A stretch of 64,000 bases of DNA, from NCBI GenBank assembly GCA_021162845.1, contig JAGGXX010000047.1:1-64000 (forward strand), read 5' to 3'. Shown here one piece after another: positions 53,136 through 62,459 of this stretch (the stretch's first letter is position 1; each line of letters starts with the position of its first letter). Source of the stretch: Thermoprotei archaeon (GTDB taxonomy: Archaea > Thermoproteota > Thermoprotei > QMSL01 > B3-G16). The notes under the pieces were generated by a model. It worked only from the letters and a program-made list of their open reading frames with translations, did no database searches and was not told the origin of the DNA. The translations under genes and the position numbers were made by a program.

Positions 53136-53460
53136 ATCTCATCCTTCTCAGGATTAGATAAATCCTCCCGAGGTTCGGATTAGGGCGTGTCTTACAGACT
53201 AAGAAGCCATGCTTCCCCTTTGTCATGATGATGTGTCTTCCATTTTCGAGCAACACATCCACCCTCATTATGTTATCTGGTAATATGCCTATCGTGAAGA
53301 TTCCATGAAGGCCACTTATAACGTCCTCCTCTATTTCATTTCTCCCTGCCTTGGCTATGATATCCCCTTTCTCGCTTATTAACGCTATCCACTCAAGCTC
53401 CCCACGTCCCTCGGCTAGCATCCGCCTTAACCTGACCTTCTGCTCTTCACCCTCAGACAC
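53107..53460 (-). CDS. Roadblock/LC7-like domain protein
   Basis: 117 residues. ELEWIALISEKGDIIAKAGRNEIEEDVISGLHGIFTIGIL, then VDVLLENGRHIIMTKGKHGFLVCKTRPNPNLGRIYLILRRM, gives the alpha-beta pattern of the roadblock fold, probably soluble. It overlaps the membrane-anchored partner by 29 bases, a sign of tight coupling. A GTPase gene is divergent 110 bases away. Fold call is by pattern only. Confidence 0.6.
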   Translation of the reverse strand: MSEGEEQKVRLRRMLAEGRGELEWIALISEKGDIIAKAGRNEIEEDVISGLHGIFTIGILPDNIMRVDVLLENGRHIIMTKGKHGFLVCKTRPNPNLGRIYLILRRMRYEGDPFELG

Positions 53461-53568
53461 GACGCATCGACACCTTTCCTTAAGGCATCACCCTAGCTTA
53501 AGGATCATTTAATACTTGTTTTCACTGTATATTTATCAGTCTCTAGCTCATGCCCCGGGGATTACTTT

Positions 53569-54732
53569 ATGCCAGCTAACCTACCAGTTGAGGCTAAGGC
53601 TAAATGGATTAAGGTAATGAATGCCAGGACCCCGGAGGAGAAGCTAGAGGCGTTACGGGACTTCCTCTCTTCCGTACCCAGGCACAAAGGCACGGAAAAA
53701 CTCATCAGCCGCGTAAGGCGTCAAATGGCGTTGCTCCGCAGGGAGATAGAGGAGAGGAAACGGATTAAAAAAGTAGGTAGGCGCTCGCCCTTCATAATAC
53801 CTCGTGAAGGTGACCTTCAGCTTTGCATAATAGGCATGCCGAACTCAGGTAAGAGCTCCATCCTCCGCAGGCTGACGAATGCTAAGCCTAAGGTCTCATC
53901 ATTACCTTTTTCGACGACATTACCCGTTCCCGGCATGTTCCTCTATGAAGGCGTCCTCATACAACTCATAGAGGTACCTTCTTTCTTCCTATTCCCCAGT
54001 AAGGGCGCTCTCTCTTCTCAATCTCTAGCTCTGATAAGGAACTCGGACGGCCTCTTGATGGTGCTTGATGCGCAGAAGGACCCGATCTCTCAGTTTAAGT
54101 CCATAGTCCATGTCCTCGACGCATCTCACATAAATATTTCTAAACCACAGGCCCTTGTCGAGATAAAACGTACTCGTGGAGGAGGTATAAGGGTTTTCGG
54201 CAAGCTTAATGGTTGTACAGCAGATGATGTAGCTCAGCTTCTGCGTTCGTATAGGATATACAATGCAATCGTGCGTATACGGGGCACGGCATCAATAGAC
54301 GATATAGAGTCCTCACTTTTCGAAAGCCGCGTGTATAAGCCTACGATCCTGCTCGTAAACAAGGTAGAGGATGAGCGCTCTAGGCAGAATGCCACTGTGC
54401 TCAAGAGTTTCATAGGTGAGGGACTTCCGGTTCTCATGCTTTCCGCTGAAAAAGACGAGCATATCGATACTAAGAAGCTAGGTGAGCTAATTTTAAGGAC
54501 TTTGAACGTCATACGAGTCTATACCAAAGAGCCTAACTCCCCTCCATCTCAGAGGCCCTTGATATTACCTAAAGGTTCACGGGTGATAGATGTGGCACAG
54601 AGGATTCATAGCTTCCTAGCTGAGAACTTCAAGTATGCAAAGGTATGGTCTAAGAGGCTTCCATATTCGCCTCAGAAAGTCGGTGCTGACTTCATATTAG
54701 GTGATGGCGACGTAGTGGAGATAAGGGTCTGA
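53569..54732 (+). CDS. DRG/Obg-like GTP-binding protein with TGS domain
   Basis: 387 residues. N-terminal helical region with EERKRIKKVGRRSPFIIPREG. G1: LCIIGMPNSGKSSILRRLTNAKPKVSSLPFSTT, the DRG type with its G2 threonines. The G3 D-x-x-G position reads LIEVPSFF, degenerate. G4 NKVE at about 265 replaces N-K-x-D. TGS domain at about 320-387: LILPKGSRVIDVAQRIHSFLAENF and GADFILGDGDVVEIRV. It probably acts with translation like DRGs, but the altered G3/G4 suggest changed nucleotide binding. Confidence 0.85.
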   Translation: MPANLPVEAKAKWIKVMNARTPEEKLEALRDFLSSVPRHKGTEKLISRVRRQMALLRREIEERKRIKKVGRRSPFIIPREGDLQLCIIGMPNSGKSSILRRLTNAKPKVSSLPFSTTLPVPGMFLYEGVLIQLIEVPSFFLFPSKGALSSQSLALIRNSDGLLMVLDAQKDPISQFKSIVHVLDASHINISKPQALVEIKRTRGGGIRVFGKLNGCTADDVAQLLRSYRIYNAIVRIRGTASIDDIESSLFESRVYKPTILLVNKVEDERSRQNATVLKSFIGEGLPVLMLSAEKDEHIDTKKLGELILRTLNVIRVYTKEPNSPPSQRPLILPKGSRVIDVAQRIHSFLAENFKYAKVWSKRLPYSPQKVGADFILGDGDVVEIRV

Positions 54733-54794
54733 CTTATTTTAAGAAATACCTCCTTAACTCGTTACCTCCTTTCACTAGAAAGGGGTTAACTATT

Positions 54795-56546
54795 ATGGAT
54801 TCACGCTTCAATGACCTCAGCGTTAAAGGCTTATCGCTGATAAGGGTGATAATTACATCCCTGCTCTCCTTCTTGCTCTTATATAACGTGACGTCCTTCC
54901 CCATTTCCTCGATTGTAACCCTAATCGTAGCTCTTCTCTCGGTCAAGAGTCCATCGTATGCCATGATTTTAAGCCTAATAGCCTTTGAGGTAATTGCGCT
55001 GCTTCACGATGCAGCCTACGCTGTACCGATCATGCCCTTCCTCCTCATGGTAGCTGCCCAGTGTTTGAACTCATGGCTCATCGGGATAAGCTATGAATTC
55101 ACCCTTCTATCCATAATAGATGCTAAATTCATGCTCCTGGCGCCCCCTCTGATCGTATTGACCTCCTCGCTCTTACCGATTAAGGAGGCCTTGTTGTTCT
55201 CCACATTTACGTTCTTCTCATCCTACTGTTTATTAGCCTTAAAGGGTATGAAATGGTCTGTAATGATGATAGTACCATCCGCGATGCCTGTTTTAACTGA
55301 TACACTAAGTGTCGATATTGCACTTATGTCAGTCTATGGCCTCTTTAACTCCTCCTTGCCCATAATCTCGTACCTGATAAGGACCTTTCTAGCTGATCCG
55401 ATAATGCCGGTACAGCTCTCTCTTTATCTAGTTCTCTCATATGTAGCCACGTTTCTCAATCGTAAGCTGAAGCCTCGTTTAAACCTCATGTACTCGTTAT
55501 TGGCATCAACTGCTACCCCTCTCCTACTCTTCTACTTAGCCCATGCGTACATCTCTATGAATTATCAGTTCCCCCTCTCTTTCCTGAATTACCTCCTGTC
55601 GTTCACCTCCTCCATTGCCTCCTGCTATGCGCTATCACAGTTTATGCTCCTCTCAGATAGGGCGTTATACGCTGCTCAGGCGATTAACGCCTACGAGAGG
55701 TCATCTAAAACCCTATCCTTAGATGACGTAGGCGATATGGATTGGGTTAAGGAGGAGCTCTACGAATCCATAGTCCTACCATTAGCTAATGTGAAGCTGA
55801 TGAAGTATTATAACATAAAGCCCGTCAAGGGTATTCTGCTTTTCGGTCCTCCTGGATGTGGCAAGACCTTCATAATGCGCGCATTGGCTTCCTCGTTAAA
55901 GGTGAACTTCCTATACGTTCGCTTTAGCGACCTGTTATCTAAGTGGTATGGCGAAAGTGAGCGCAGAATAGCCGAGATATTCGAGCGTGCAAGAAGCATG
56001 GTGCCCTGCATCATCTTCTTAGATGAAATAGATGCATTAGGACGCAGTCGCGATCTCTACTCTTCAGACGATGTGGCACCAAGGATATTAAGCGTTTTAC
56101 TTAACGAGATGGATGGACTTGATCCCATTAACGGTGTGATCGTAGTGGCTGCGACTAATGCCCCTCATATGCTCGACCCAGCGCTTTTAAGGCCTGGTCG
56201 ATTTGATAAACTCATATATGTACCTCCTCCTGATGAACGCGCGCGAAAGGAGATCTTAAAGGTACATTTAAGGGATATGCCTCTAGCTGATGACGTTGAT
56301 ATAGCGAAGTTGGCCTCTCTAACGGAGAATTTCTCAGGTGCCGATTTGGCCATGTTATGCCAAGAGGTCGCCCGTAGGGTAGCGCTTGAGGCAGCTAAAC
56401 TCGGGAGGTACCGTAAGATCAGAATGCGTGATTTCCTCTCAGTTCTACCCTACATGAAGCCTAGCATAACCCCCGAACTGATAGAGCGTTATAGGGAGTT
56501 CAGGGGTAAGTTTGAAAGGGCTTTCTCCTCATTATCAGAGGTATGA
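54795..56546 (+). CDS. Membrane-embedded AAA+ ATPase (Cdc48/FtsH-type motor, no protease domain)
   Basis: 583 residues. The first about 280 hold nine to ten hydrophobic helices (VIITSLLSFLLLYNVTSFPISSIVTLIVALL onwards). A cytosolic AAA module follows. Walker A: LLFGPPGCGKTFIMRALASSL (about 352-359). Pore loop region: VNFLYVRFSDLLSKWYGESERRIAEIF. Walker B: CIIFLDEIDALGRS. Arginine fingers: ALLRPGRFDKLIYVPPPDERAR; C-terminal helical lid: ENFSGADLAMLCQEVARRVALEAA. There is no zinc-protease motif HEAGH, so it is not FtsH. It may extract membrane proteins. Confidence 0.87.
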   Translation: MDSRFNDLSVKGLSLIRVIITSLLSFLLLYNVTSFPISSIVTLIVALLSVKSPSYAMILSLIAFEVIALLHDAAYAVPIMPFLLMVAAQCLNSWLIGISYEFTLLSIIDAKFMLLAPPLIVLTSSLLPIKEALLFSTFTFFSSYCLLALKGMKWSVMMIVPSAMPVLTDTLSVDIALMSVYGLFNSSLPIISYLIRTFLADPIMPVQLSLYLVLSYVATFLNRKLKPRLNLMYSLLASTATPLLLFYLAHAYISMNYQFPLSFLNYLLSFTSSIASCYALSQFMLLSDRALYAAQAINAYERSSKTLSLDDVGDMDWVKEELYESIVLPLANVKLMKYYNIKPVKGILLFGPPGCGKTFIMRALASSLKVNFLYVRFSDLLSKWYGESERRIAEIFERARSMVPCIIFLDEIDALGRSRDLYSSDDVAPRILSVLLNEMDGLDPINGVIVVAATNAPHMLDPALLRPGRFDKLIYVPPPDERARKEILKVHLRDMPLADDVDIAKLASLTENFSGADLAMLCQEVARRVALEAAKLGRYRKIRMRDFLSVLPYMKPSITPELIERYREFRGKFERAFSSLSEV

Positions 56547-56717
56547 AAGAATTTCCTCATATCATAGATGCTTTCCACTTGGCCCTGACTCAGCATGAAG
56601 TCCTTAAAGAGAAAGGGTACTCACCCGACCTGAGCCTTCGCCCTTCTTGAGTATATCGTCATAACGAAAAGGATATATGCCCCTAATATATCGGAAATCG
56701 ATATAGGTGATAATGAT

Positions 56718-58229
56718 TTGAACATCCATCATTCCCTCCTAGGGGCCTTAATCTTAATATTGTCGCTGGCCTTATGCTCTGGCATCATGTTTAACACCAA
56801 GCTCGTAATGGGCGTTATGTCACAGGAGGTCTCCCATGCCTTCTTCCTAAACTGGAATAGTACTCTTCTGCGGATATCCTTTACATACAATAATACCATA
56901 GTGGCCGGAAAAGCTCTTCCTATACATATTCAAGTCGATCTCCTGGACTTAGGGGATAATGAACGCGTTAGGCTGAATTATGTGAAATTACGCGTATCTG
57001 ATACCGCTATCTCCGCTATGATATCCCCTATGGATGAGCTAGATGACGAACATAGGCACTTAGAATATTCCATAATCCTGATGATGAAGGATCCGGCTTT
57101 TAGGGATATACCGCAAGGAGATTATAGGAAGTATGATGTACTCGTGACGGTCGGCGGAACTGCATGGAGCAGCTCCTCCAATAGCCTAGATCTAACTAAT
57201 GACGTTCAAATGCCCGTCTATGTCTATTCACCTGAAGTACGCATTTCCTTCGATGTACAGTTACCTGATGGGGTCATAGCGGAGGAGGAATTTCCCATAG
57301 TGCTTAATATAACGAATATCGGCCAGTACGCAGTCTATGATCTAAGGGTAAAGATAGCGAGCGGGGATCTAGAGATCTATGGTGAGAATGAACGCTTATT
57401 AGGCTCCCTCCTCCCTAAGGAAAGCTCCCTTGTGTCCTTCCGCTGCAAATATGACGACATGGGATCCCACGTGATGAAGATTTATCTGATTTACAGGAAC
57501 AGCGCGGGCTATAATCTCTCATCGTCCTATTCGAGGTTAATAAACGTGAAGGGATTAAGCAAGATCACGATCACGTGCAATGTAAGTAATGGTTACATAG
57601 CCCTTACCGGATGGCTTCATCCCCTTAGAGTTAATGTTCCTGTTAGCATTCAGCTATACGAAAATGGAATGTGGAAGACTTTGGCTACGGTGAGGACTGA
57701 TAAAGGAGGATTGTTCAAATATCTGTGGAAGGCCCCTCAGAAGGGAACATACTCGTTTAGAGCGTATTGGTCTGGCGATGAGGATTACGTTGGTTCATCC
57801 AGCCCGATAATCAACATGACTCTTGATAGAGAGCCCACTCAGTTATATATCGTAGCTGATAAGCTTAAGGTAAAGAAAGGGGAAGAAGTCACGATTAAGG
57901 GCTACATTTCCCCCTCTCCAGGTGATAATGCGGTAGTCAACATCCTGTTCCGTACCGAGGAAGGCGAGTGGGGACCGCTTGGGGTGGTGATCCTCAAAAA
58001 CGCCTCATTCACGTATTCTTGGTCCCCTGAGGAGGAGGGTACTTATTACATTAAGGCTCAATGGTCTGGCGACTTGAACTTCTATGGCTCCGGCTCCAAC
58101 ACCTTGATAATAACAGTCACCTCAGCGGGCATTAGCTTCGAGTTGCTTTTAAAAATCCTCCTAATCCTCGCTGTGGTTGCGATAGTGGTATTGTTAATAT
58201 CAGTGGTGAGGCTCCGTGGTAAACGTTAA
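56718..58229 (+). CDS. Secreted/surface protein with tandem Ig-like beta domains and C-terminal anchor
   Basis: 503 residues from a TTG start after AGGTGATAATGA. Signal peptide: SLLGALILILSLALCSGIMF. Beta-rich region (about 45-270), then two similar Ig-like repeats: YSFRAYWSGDEDYVGSSSPIINMTL (about 350) and YYIKAQWSGDLNFYGSGSNTLIITV (about 450). A C-terminal membrane helix (LLLKILLILAVVAIVVLLISVVRL) ends with RGKR. Asn-rich sequons suggest N-glycosylation. First gene of the ABC operon; it overlaps the permease start by 14 bases. Confidence 0.82.
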   Translation: MNIHHSLLGALILILSLALCSGIMFNTKLVMGVMSQEVSHAFFLNWNSTLLRISFTYNNTIVAGKALPIHIQVDLLDLGDNERVRLNYVKLRVSDTAISAMISPMDELDDEHRHLEYSIILMMKDPAFRDIPQGDYRKYDVLVTVGGTAWSSSSNSLDLTNDVQMPVYVYSPEVRISFDVQLPDGVIAEEEFPIVLNITNIGQYAVYDLRVKIASGDLEIYGENERLLGSLLPKESSLVSFRCKYDDMGSHVMKIYLIYRNSAGYNLSSSYSRLINVKGLSKITITCNVSNGYIALTGWLHPLRVNVPVSIQLYENGMWKTLATVRTDKGGLFKYLWKAPQKGTYSFRAYWSGDEDYVGSSSPIINMTLDREPTQLYIVADKLKVKKGEEVTIKGYISPSPGDNAVVNILFRTEEGEWGPLGVVILKNASFTYSWSPEEEGTYYIKAQWSGDLNFYGSGSNTLIITVTSAGISFELLLKILLILAVVAIVVLLISVVRLRGKR

Positions 58230-59373
58230 CGTTGTCAAATATGCAGTTAAGTTCGCTTGGAGTGATATACTCACAAGAAAGATGCGCTCGACTTTAACAG
58301 TACTCGGAATCGCCGTAGGCGTCGCGCTTCTGATAGCTCTCATGTCCGTGAGCCTAGGAATGCGTAGTGAAATAGAGACTAAACTCGAGGAATACCTCGG
58401 CGTGGGGATATTGGTTAGTAGCAACGAGACGCTCCTCCCTGAATCCATATCCCTAAAGATACTTAAGATACCCTATGTAAGGGACGCGTATCCCCTCATC
58501 CTAGTGTTCGGAAGCGTCGAAGAGCGCCCCGCCGTTATAATAGGCCTCCCACCTGAGAAACAAGACGAATATCTGACAGTAGCTGAGGTACTAGAGGGTA
58601 GAGAGCTGAATCCAGGTGACAAAGGGGTTTTATTGGAGGAAAAGCTAGCGAAGCGTCTTAACGTTAAGGTAGGCGATAAGGTAACCGTCTCTGCGGGTCT
58701 GGCAGGCAGGGGTAAGGACTCATATCCGGTCGTAGGCATAGTTAAGATGGAATCCCTCATAGGCTTTGGGGAGATGAACGTCCTGATCATGCCGATTAAA
58801 TTAGCTCAAGATCTATTAGGTAGGCCTAGCTATGCCTCTCAAATACAGGTCAAGGTGGTTAATAGGAGATACGTTGACGTAGTAGCAAGGACTATAAAGA
58901 AACTCTATCCCCACGCTACCATTACAACTCCTGAGGAGATAATGCGTAGAATAAATCGTATATTAAATATAATAAATACCGCTTTAATTTCCATAGCCTC
59001 AATAAGCATGATAGTGGCCTCCCTTAGCGTCATGAACACTATAATGATGGTCGTACGCGAACGCATACGTGAAATAGGGATATTAAAGGCCATAGGCGCC
59101 ACACGCGGCCATGTCTTGATGATATTCCTCTCTGAAGCGTTGCTCTTGAGTATAATGGGTGGGTTGCTTGGCGCGTTTTCAGGTGCCGTGGGCTCATACT
59201 TGCTTCAGGAACTCATCTCTCGTTTGACAAATGTCAGGGTTCCTCCTATCTTTAGGCTCGACATAATCGGGGAAGGTATGCTCATAGCATTAATAGTGGG
59301 CGTTTCCTCCGGCTTCTACCCATCTTGGAAAGGAGCTAGTATACGCCCGATAGAGGCGCTTAGATATGAGTGA
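58216..59373 (+). CDS. ABC transporter permease, MacB/FtsX type
   Basis: 385 residues. N-terminal membrane helix: STLTVLGIAVGVALLIALMSVSLGM. An extracytoplasmic MacB-type domain follows (about 50-245). Three C-terminal helices come next, with ISIASISMIVASLSVMNTIMMVVRERIREIGILKAIGATRGHVLMIFLSEALLLS, the family's I-G-I-L-K-A-I-G-A-T coupling helix. Such permeases transduce ATPase motion to external proteins rather than form a pore. It is flanked by two large external proteins, which fits that role. Confidence 0.92.
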   Translation: MVNVNVVKYAVKFAWSDILTRKMRSTLTVLGIAVGVALLIALMSVSLGMRSEIETKLEEYLGVGILVSSNETLLPESISLKILKIPYVRDAYPLILVFGSVEERPAVIIGLPPEKQDEYLTVAEVLEGRELNPGDKGVLLEEKLAKRLNVKVGDKVTVSAGLAGRGKDSYPVVGIVKMESLIGFGEMNVLIMPIKLAQDLLGRPSYASQIQVKVVNRRYVDVVARTIKKLYPHATITTPEEIMRRINRILNIINTALISIASISMIVASLSVMNTIMMVVRERIREIGILKAIGATRGHVLMIFLSEALLLSIMGGLLGAFSGAVGSYLLQELISRLTNVRVPPIFRLDIIGEGMLIALIVGVSSGFYPSWKGASIRPIEALRYE

Positions 59374-60271
59374 AACGCCAGCTATTGACCTCAGAAAGGT
59401 TGAGAAGATATATTATCTAGGAGCCGAAGTACGCGTTCACGCATTGAGGGGTATCTCGCTTAAAGTATACAGAGGGGATTTTATATCGATAATGGGCCCT
59501 TCAGGTTCCGGAAAAACGACATTATTGAACATCATGGGGACCATGGATAGACCTACGAAAGGCAGGGTGATAGTTGATGGAATAGACGTCACTGACATGA
59601 GCGAAGGCAGATTAGCGGTCATACGACGGGAAAAGATAGGCTTCGTCTTCCAAGCCTATAACCTGATAACCACGTTATCCGCCTTAGAGAACGTAATGCT
59701 CCCTATGCTGCTTACCGGCAAGTATACGGAAGCCGAAGCCAAGGAAAAGGCCATGCTCCTCCTGGAGTTAGTCGGCTTAGAGGAAAGAGCTGCTCACAGG
59801 CCTAGGGAACTAAGCGGCGGTGAGCAGCAGCGGGTCGCGATTGCTAGGGCTCTGGCTAATGATCCGGCTTTCGTCTTGATGGATGAACCGACGGGATCAC
59901 TAGACACGGTCACTGGCGCAAGGGTCATGTCCTTAGTTAAGCTGCTAAATGAGCACTTCGGACAGACGTTCATAGTGGTTACGCACAATCCAGCCGTAGC
60001 TAAGGTTGCCCAGAAAATGTTCTTCATCCGGGATGGTCTCCTTTACCTATCGCCACCTAAAGAGTTGCTGGAATTCAGGATGTCAGCTAATGCTGAAGAC
60101 CGTATAAGGTTGCTCGATATTCAGGTGCGCCTATTACGTAACGATATACTCTCATTGAGGAGGCGTTTTCGATCAGGGGATATACCACGGGAGACGTACC
60201 TCCGCATGAAAAGGAACATCATAAGACGCTTAGAGTACCTAAGGAGGCTGACAGGGTATGAGGGTTTATAG
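59366..60271 (+). CDS. ABC transporter ATP-binding protein with C-terminal helical extension
   Basis: 301 residues. Walker A: MGPSGSGKTTLLNIMGTMD. Q-loop: FVFQAYNLITTLSALENVMLPMLL. Signature LSGGEQQRVAIARALANDP. Walker B: FVLMDEPTGSLDTVTG, H-loop HNPAVAK. This is the LolD/MacB class. After about residue 225 an added segment of about 75 residues, rich in Arg/Leu (DRIRLLDIQVRLLRNDILSLRRRFRSG), is unlike the standard module and may couple to its partner. It overlaps the permease by 8 bases and the next gene by 14. Confidence 0.92.
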   Translation: MSETPAIDLRKVEKIYYLGAEVRVHALRGISLKVYRGDFISIMGPSGSGKTTLLNIMGTMDRPTKGRVIVDGIDVTDMSEGRLAVIRREKIGFVFQAYNLITTLSALENVMLPMLLTGKYTEAEAKEKAMLLLELVGLEERAAHRPRELSGGEQQRVAIARALANDPAFVLMDEPTGSLDTVTGARVMSLVKLLNEHFGQTFIVVTHNPAVAKVAQKMFFIRDGLLYLSPPKELLEFRMSANAEDRIRLLDIQVRLLRNDILSLRRRFRSGDIPRETYLRMKRNIIRRLEYLRRLTGYEGL

Positions 60272-62390
60272 ACTGTTTATCTGCCTTCTCCTCCTCTCCT
60301 TAACGTTCTCTCCTTCGCTTTGCTACCGTACGGAAGACTTCGTAACGCCCTCATTACTGATAGAAAAAAGCTTGACGCTTCATATCACCTATCTAGCCAA
60401 TGGCTCCGTGAAATCGGCCAAGGCCACGGTGACATTAAAGGTCACGAATAACAGCTCCTTGCCTATGTTCCTAGTCCTTAAGGATAGATCATGGGGCTTA
60501 GATCCTAGAGGTTTCTCTATGCTCTCAGGCGAGTCCGCTCCCGATGAGGTAATGGACTTCATGGAGTATCTGCTGGTGATATGGAGTGAACTGAGACTCG
60601 CACCTCATGAGACCAAGGAGCTTAGATACGAAGCCCCGCTCAGAGTTACACCGCCCATAGAACTAGAAGAACTACTGTATGTAAATGATAAGCCCCTATC
60701 ACCTGTTAAGGAAGGCGATGCCTTTAAATTACCCGCGAACGCGAGTGATATCATTAAGATATGTCTCAAGCTAAAGAACGAGGATCCGCGTTTATTCTCC
60801 TACGGGAGGTATCTGAGGAGGTCATTTCTGATATCCCTTTCGATGGACATCGACGAAGAGAGGTTGCACGTAACATCGGTCTCCCCTTATCCATCTCTCA
60901 TCATGAAGGGATCTGAAGCCAGTACCTATTCGTGGAACATAAGGCTTGAGGAGACATCTTGGGTTAACATAACCGCGGTGGTTACCTCACTTGGCACTTG
61001 GAATGAGCTCATGCTCAATCCCATAAGCGTAAACGTTATCCTAAACGTCCAAGAGGAAGAACTCGACTTCTCTAATGCACAGCTGGAGAGCATATCCCGC
61101 AACATGGATCAACTTAAGCTACTAATCAATATACTCGCCCCCATAAGCGATGCTTTGCATACCACATCCGAACAGCTTATGCTCGTAGCGCAGGAGCTCC
61201 CCTCAGGATCCTCCTCCCTGAAGAGTAGCTCCTATTCCCCAAGTGAAGCGCTACTTAAGGTCTCTGAGTACCTGAGGCGTTCGTCTCACATATTAAGTAA
61301 GACAGGCAATGATCTAGATGACGTGGCTTCCTTCCTGACGAACATGCTCATGACCTATAATCCCGTGGCGCTCTTAAATCCCCCCGAGGAATTGAAACGC
61401 CTATATGTGGCCAAATACACGTTACGCGCCCTTGCCTCTACTAATCGTGATATGGCCAAAGCCCTTCTGGAGATCTCGAAAGGGATAGAACAGTTATATT
61501 CCACAACGACGAAGCTTAGTTCAGAGCTCATGCTCCTCAGGCATCAACTGCTCCTTGTCTCCTCAGCTCTCAGGGACACTCAACTGGCGCTGAATCAGCT
61601 CATGAGCGAGCTCAATGCCAGCTTAGTAAGGCTTCAATCTTCCTATGAGGTATTACTCGCATCGTACAAACTCCAGGAGTTTAACTATTACAGATACTTA
61701 TGGGGAGGCGTGGAGGCATATCCCTTAGACTATGAGGTTAAGTTCACGGTTGCGCCCTTCATTAGGCGCATCTCTTCCTCTGAGTGGAGCCTCGATGGTA
61801 TTTATTTAGACGTGCATCCGCGGACCACGGAGAACTTGACGATTTTCGTATATGGGGTATTGATACTATTAGATAATTCCTCCCGATTACAAGGCGTAAA
61901 GGTGAGCTTAGGGAGCGAATGGCGCATTCCGGATAACCTCACCTCTCTGGGAATACAGATCCATAAGAATAAGCTCTACGTGCCGATATACAAGGAAGTG
62001 CCTATAGATGGCATTTCGGAAGTGCTCTCGAATGTCCTATGGAGTGGAATAAACCTATCAATAAGGGGAGATAAGCCTAAGGTTAAAGTAGTAGCCGATA
62101 TAGCGGTTTATCCTAAAATAACCTGCGTAAAGCGCGTCCCAGTTTCATTTAGCTTAAGCTTCGAGCAACCCATACTCTCCTCTCCCGCTAAATTCATCGT
62201 TCCTCCTATAAGGAGGGAGGTAGCACCTGCCAAGAACATATACGTCATCGTGGTAGCCCTCTTGGTCCTAGTTGTAATCGCCCTCATCCTCTTCATCCAC
62301 AGAAGAAGGCCGCGTGAGGAGGTAGATGAAGAGCTTGAGGAATTGCTGAAGCAGCTTAAGGATATGGAAAGCGAACTTAAAGTCACCTAA
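60258..62390 (+). CDS. Large extracytoplasmic protein with C-terminal membrane anchor, ABC operon partner
   Basis: 710 residues. The first 22 form a signal peptide (YRLFICLLLLSLTFSPSLCY). A beta-rich part (about 25-270) precedes an all-helical, coiled-coil-like middle (about 280-480), with repeated Leu/Ser heptads: LESISRNMDQLKLLINILAPISDALHTTSEQLML. Another beta part follows, then a membrane helix (NIYVIVVALLVLVVIALILFI, about 675-695) and an acidic tail (EEVDEELEELLKQLKDME). Many N-x-S/T sites. I know no family for it. Final gene of the four-gene operon. Confidence 0.75.
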   Translation: MRVYRLFICLLLLSLTFSPSLCYRTEDFVTPSLLIEKSLTLHITYLANGSVKSAKATVTLKVTNNSSLPMFLVLKDRSWGLDPRGFSMLSGESAPDEVMDFMEYLLVIWSELRLAPHETKELRYEAPLRVTPPIELEELLYVNDKPLSPVKEGDAFKLPANASDIIKICLKLKNEDPRLFSYGRYLRRSFLISLSMDIDEERLHVTSVSPYPSLIMKGSEASTYSWNIRLEETSWVNITAVVTSLGTWNELMLNPISVNVILNVQEEELDFSNAQLESISRNMDQLKLLINILAPISDALHTTSEQLMLVAQELPSGSSSLKSSSYSPSEALLKVSEYLRRSSHILSKTGNDLDDVASFLTNMLMTYNPVALLNPPEELKRLYVAKYTLRALASTNRDMAKALLEISKGIEQLYSTTTKLSSELMLLRHQLLLVSSALRDTQLALNQLMSELNASLVRLQSSYEVLLASYKLQEFNYYRYLWGGVEAYPLDYEVKFTVAPFIRRISSSEWSLDGIYLDVHPRTTENLTIFVYGVLILLDNSSRLQGVKVSLGSEWRIPDNLTSLGIQIHKNKLYVPIYKEVPIDGISEVLSNVLWSGINLSIRGDKPKVKVVADIAVYPKITCVKRVPVSFSLSFEQPILSSPAKFIVPPIRREVAPAKNIYVIVVALLVLVVIALILFIHRRRPREEVDEELEELLKQLKDMESELKVT

Positions 62391-62459
62391 TGCTTAACTT
62401 GAAGTTTCCGTTTCCTCTTATCATATGCTGGGTATCCCATGTAATGGGGGCACTTTCTG

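Noticed and set aside
54734-54964. Minus-strand ORF between the DRG-like and AAA genes
   Set aside because: Overlaps the start of the AAA gene for most of its length and shows no recognisable features, though it has a protein-like composition; left out for lack of support.
56543-56650. 35-codon ORF overlapping the AAA stop (MKEFPHIIDAFHLALTQ)
   Set aside because: The ATGA overlap is suggestive, but it has no family and no second support; perhaps a remnant of a PIN-like gene.
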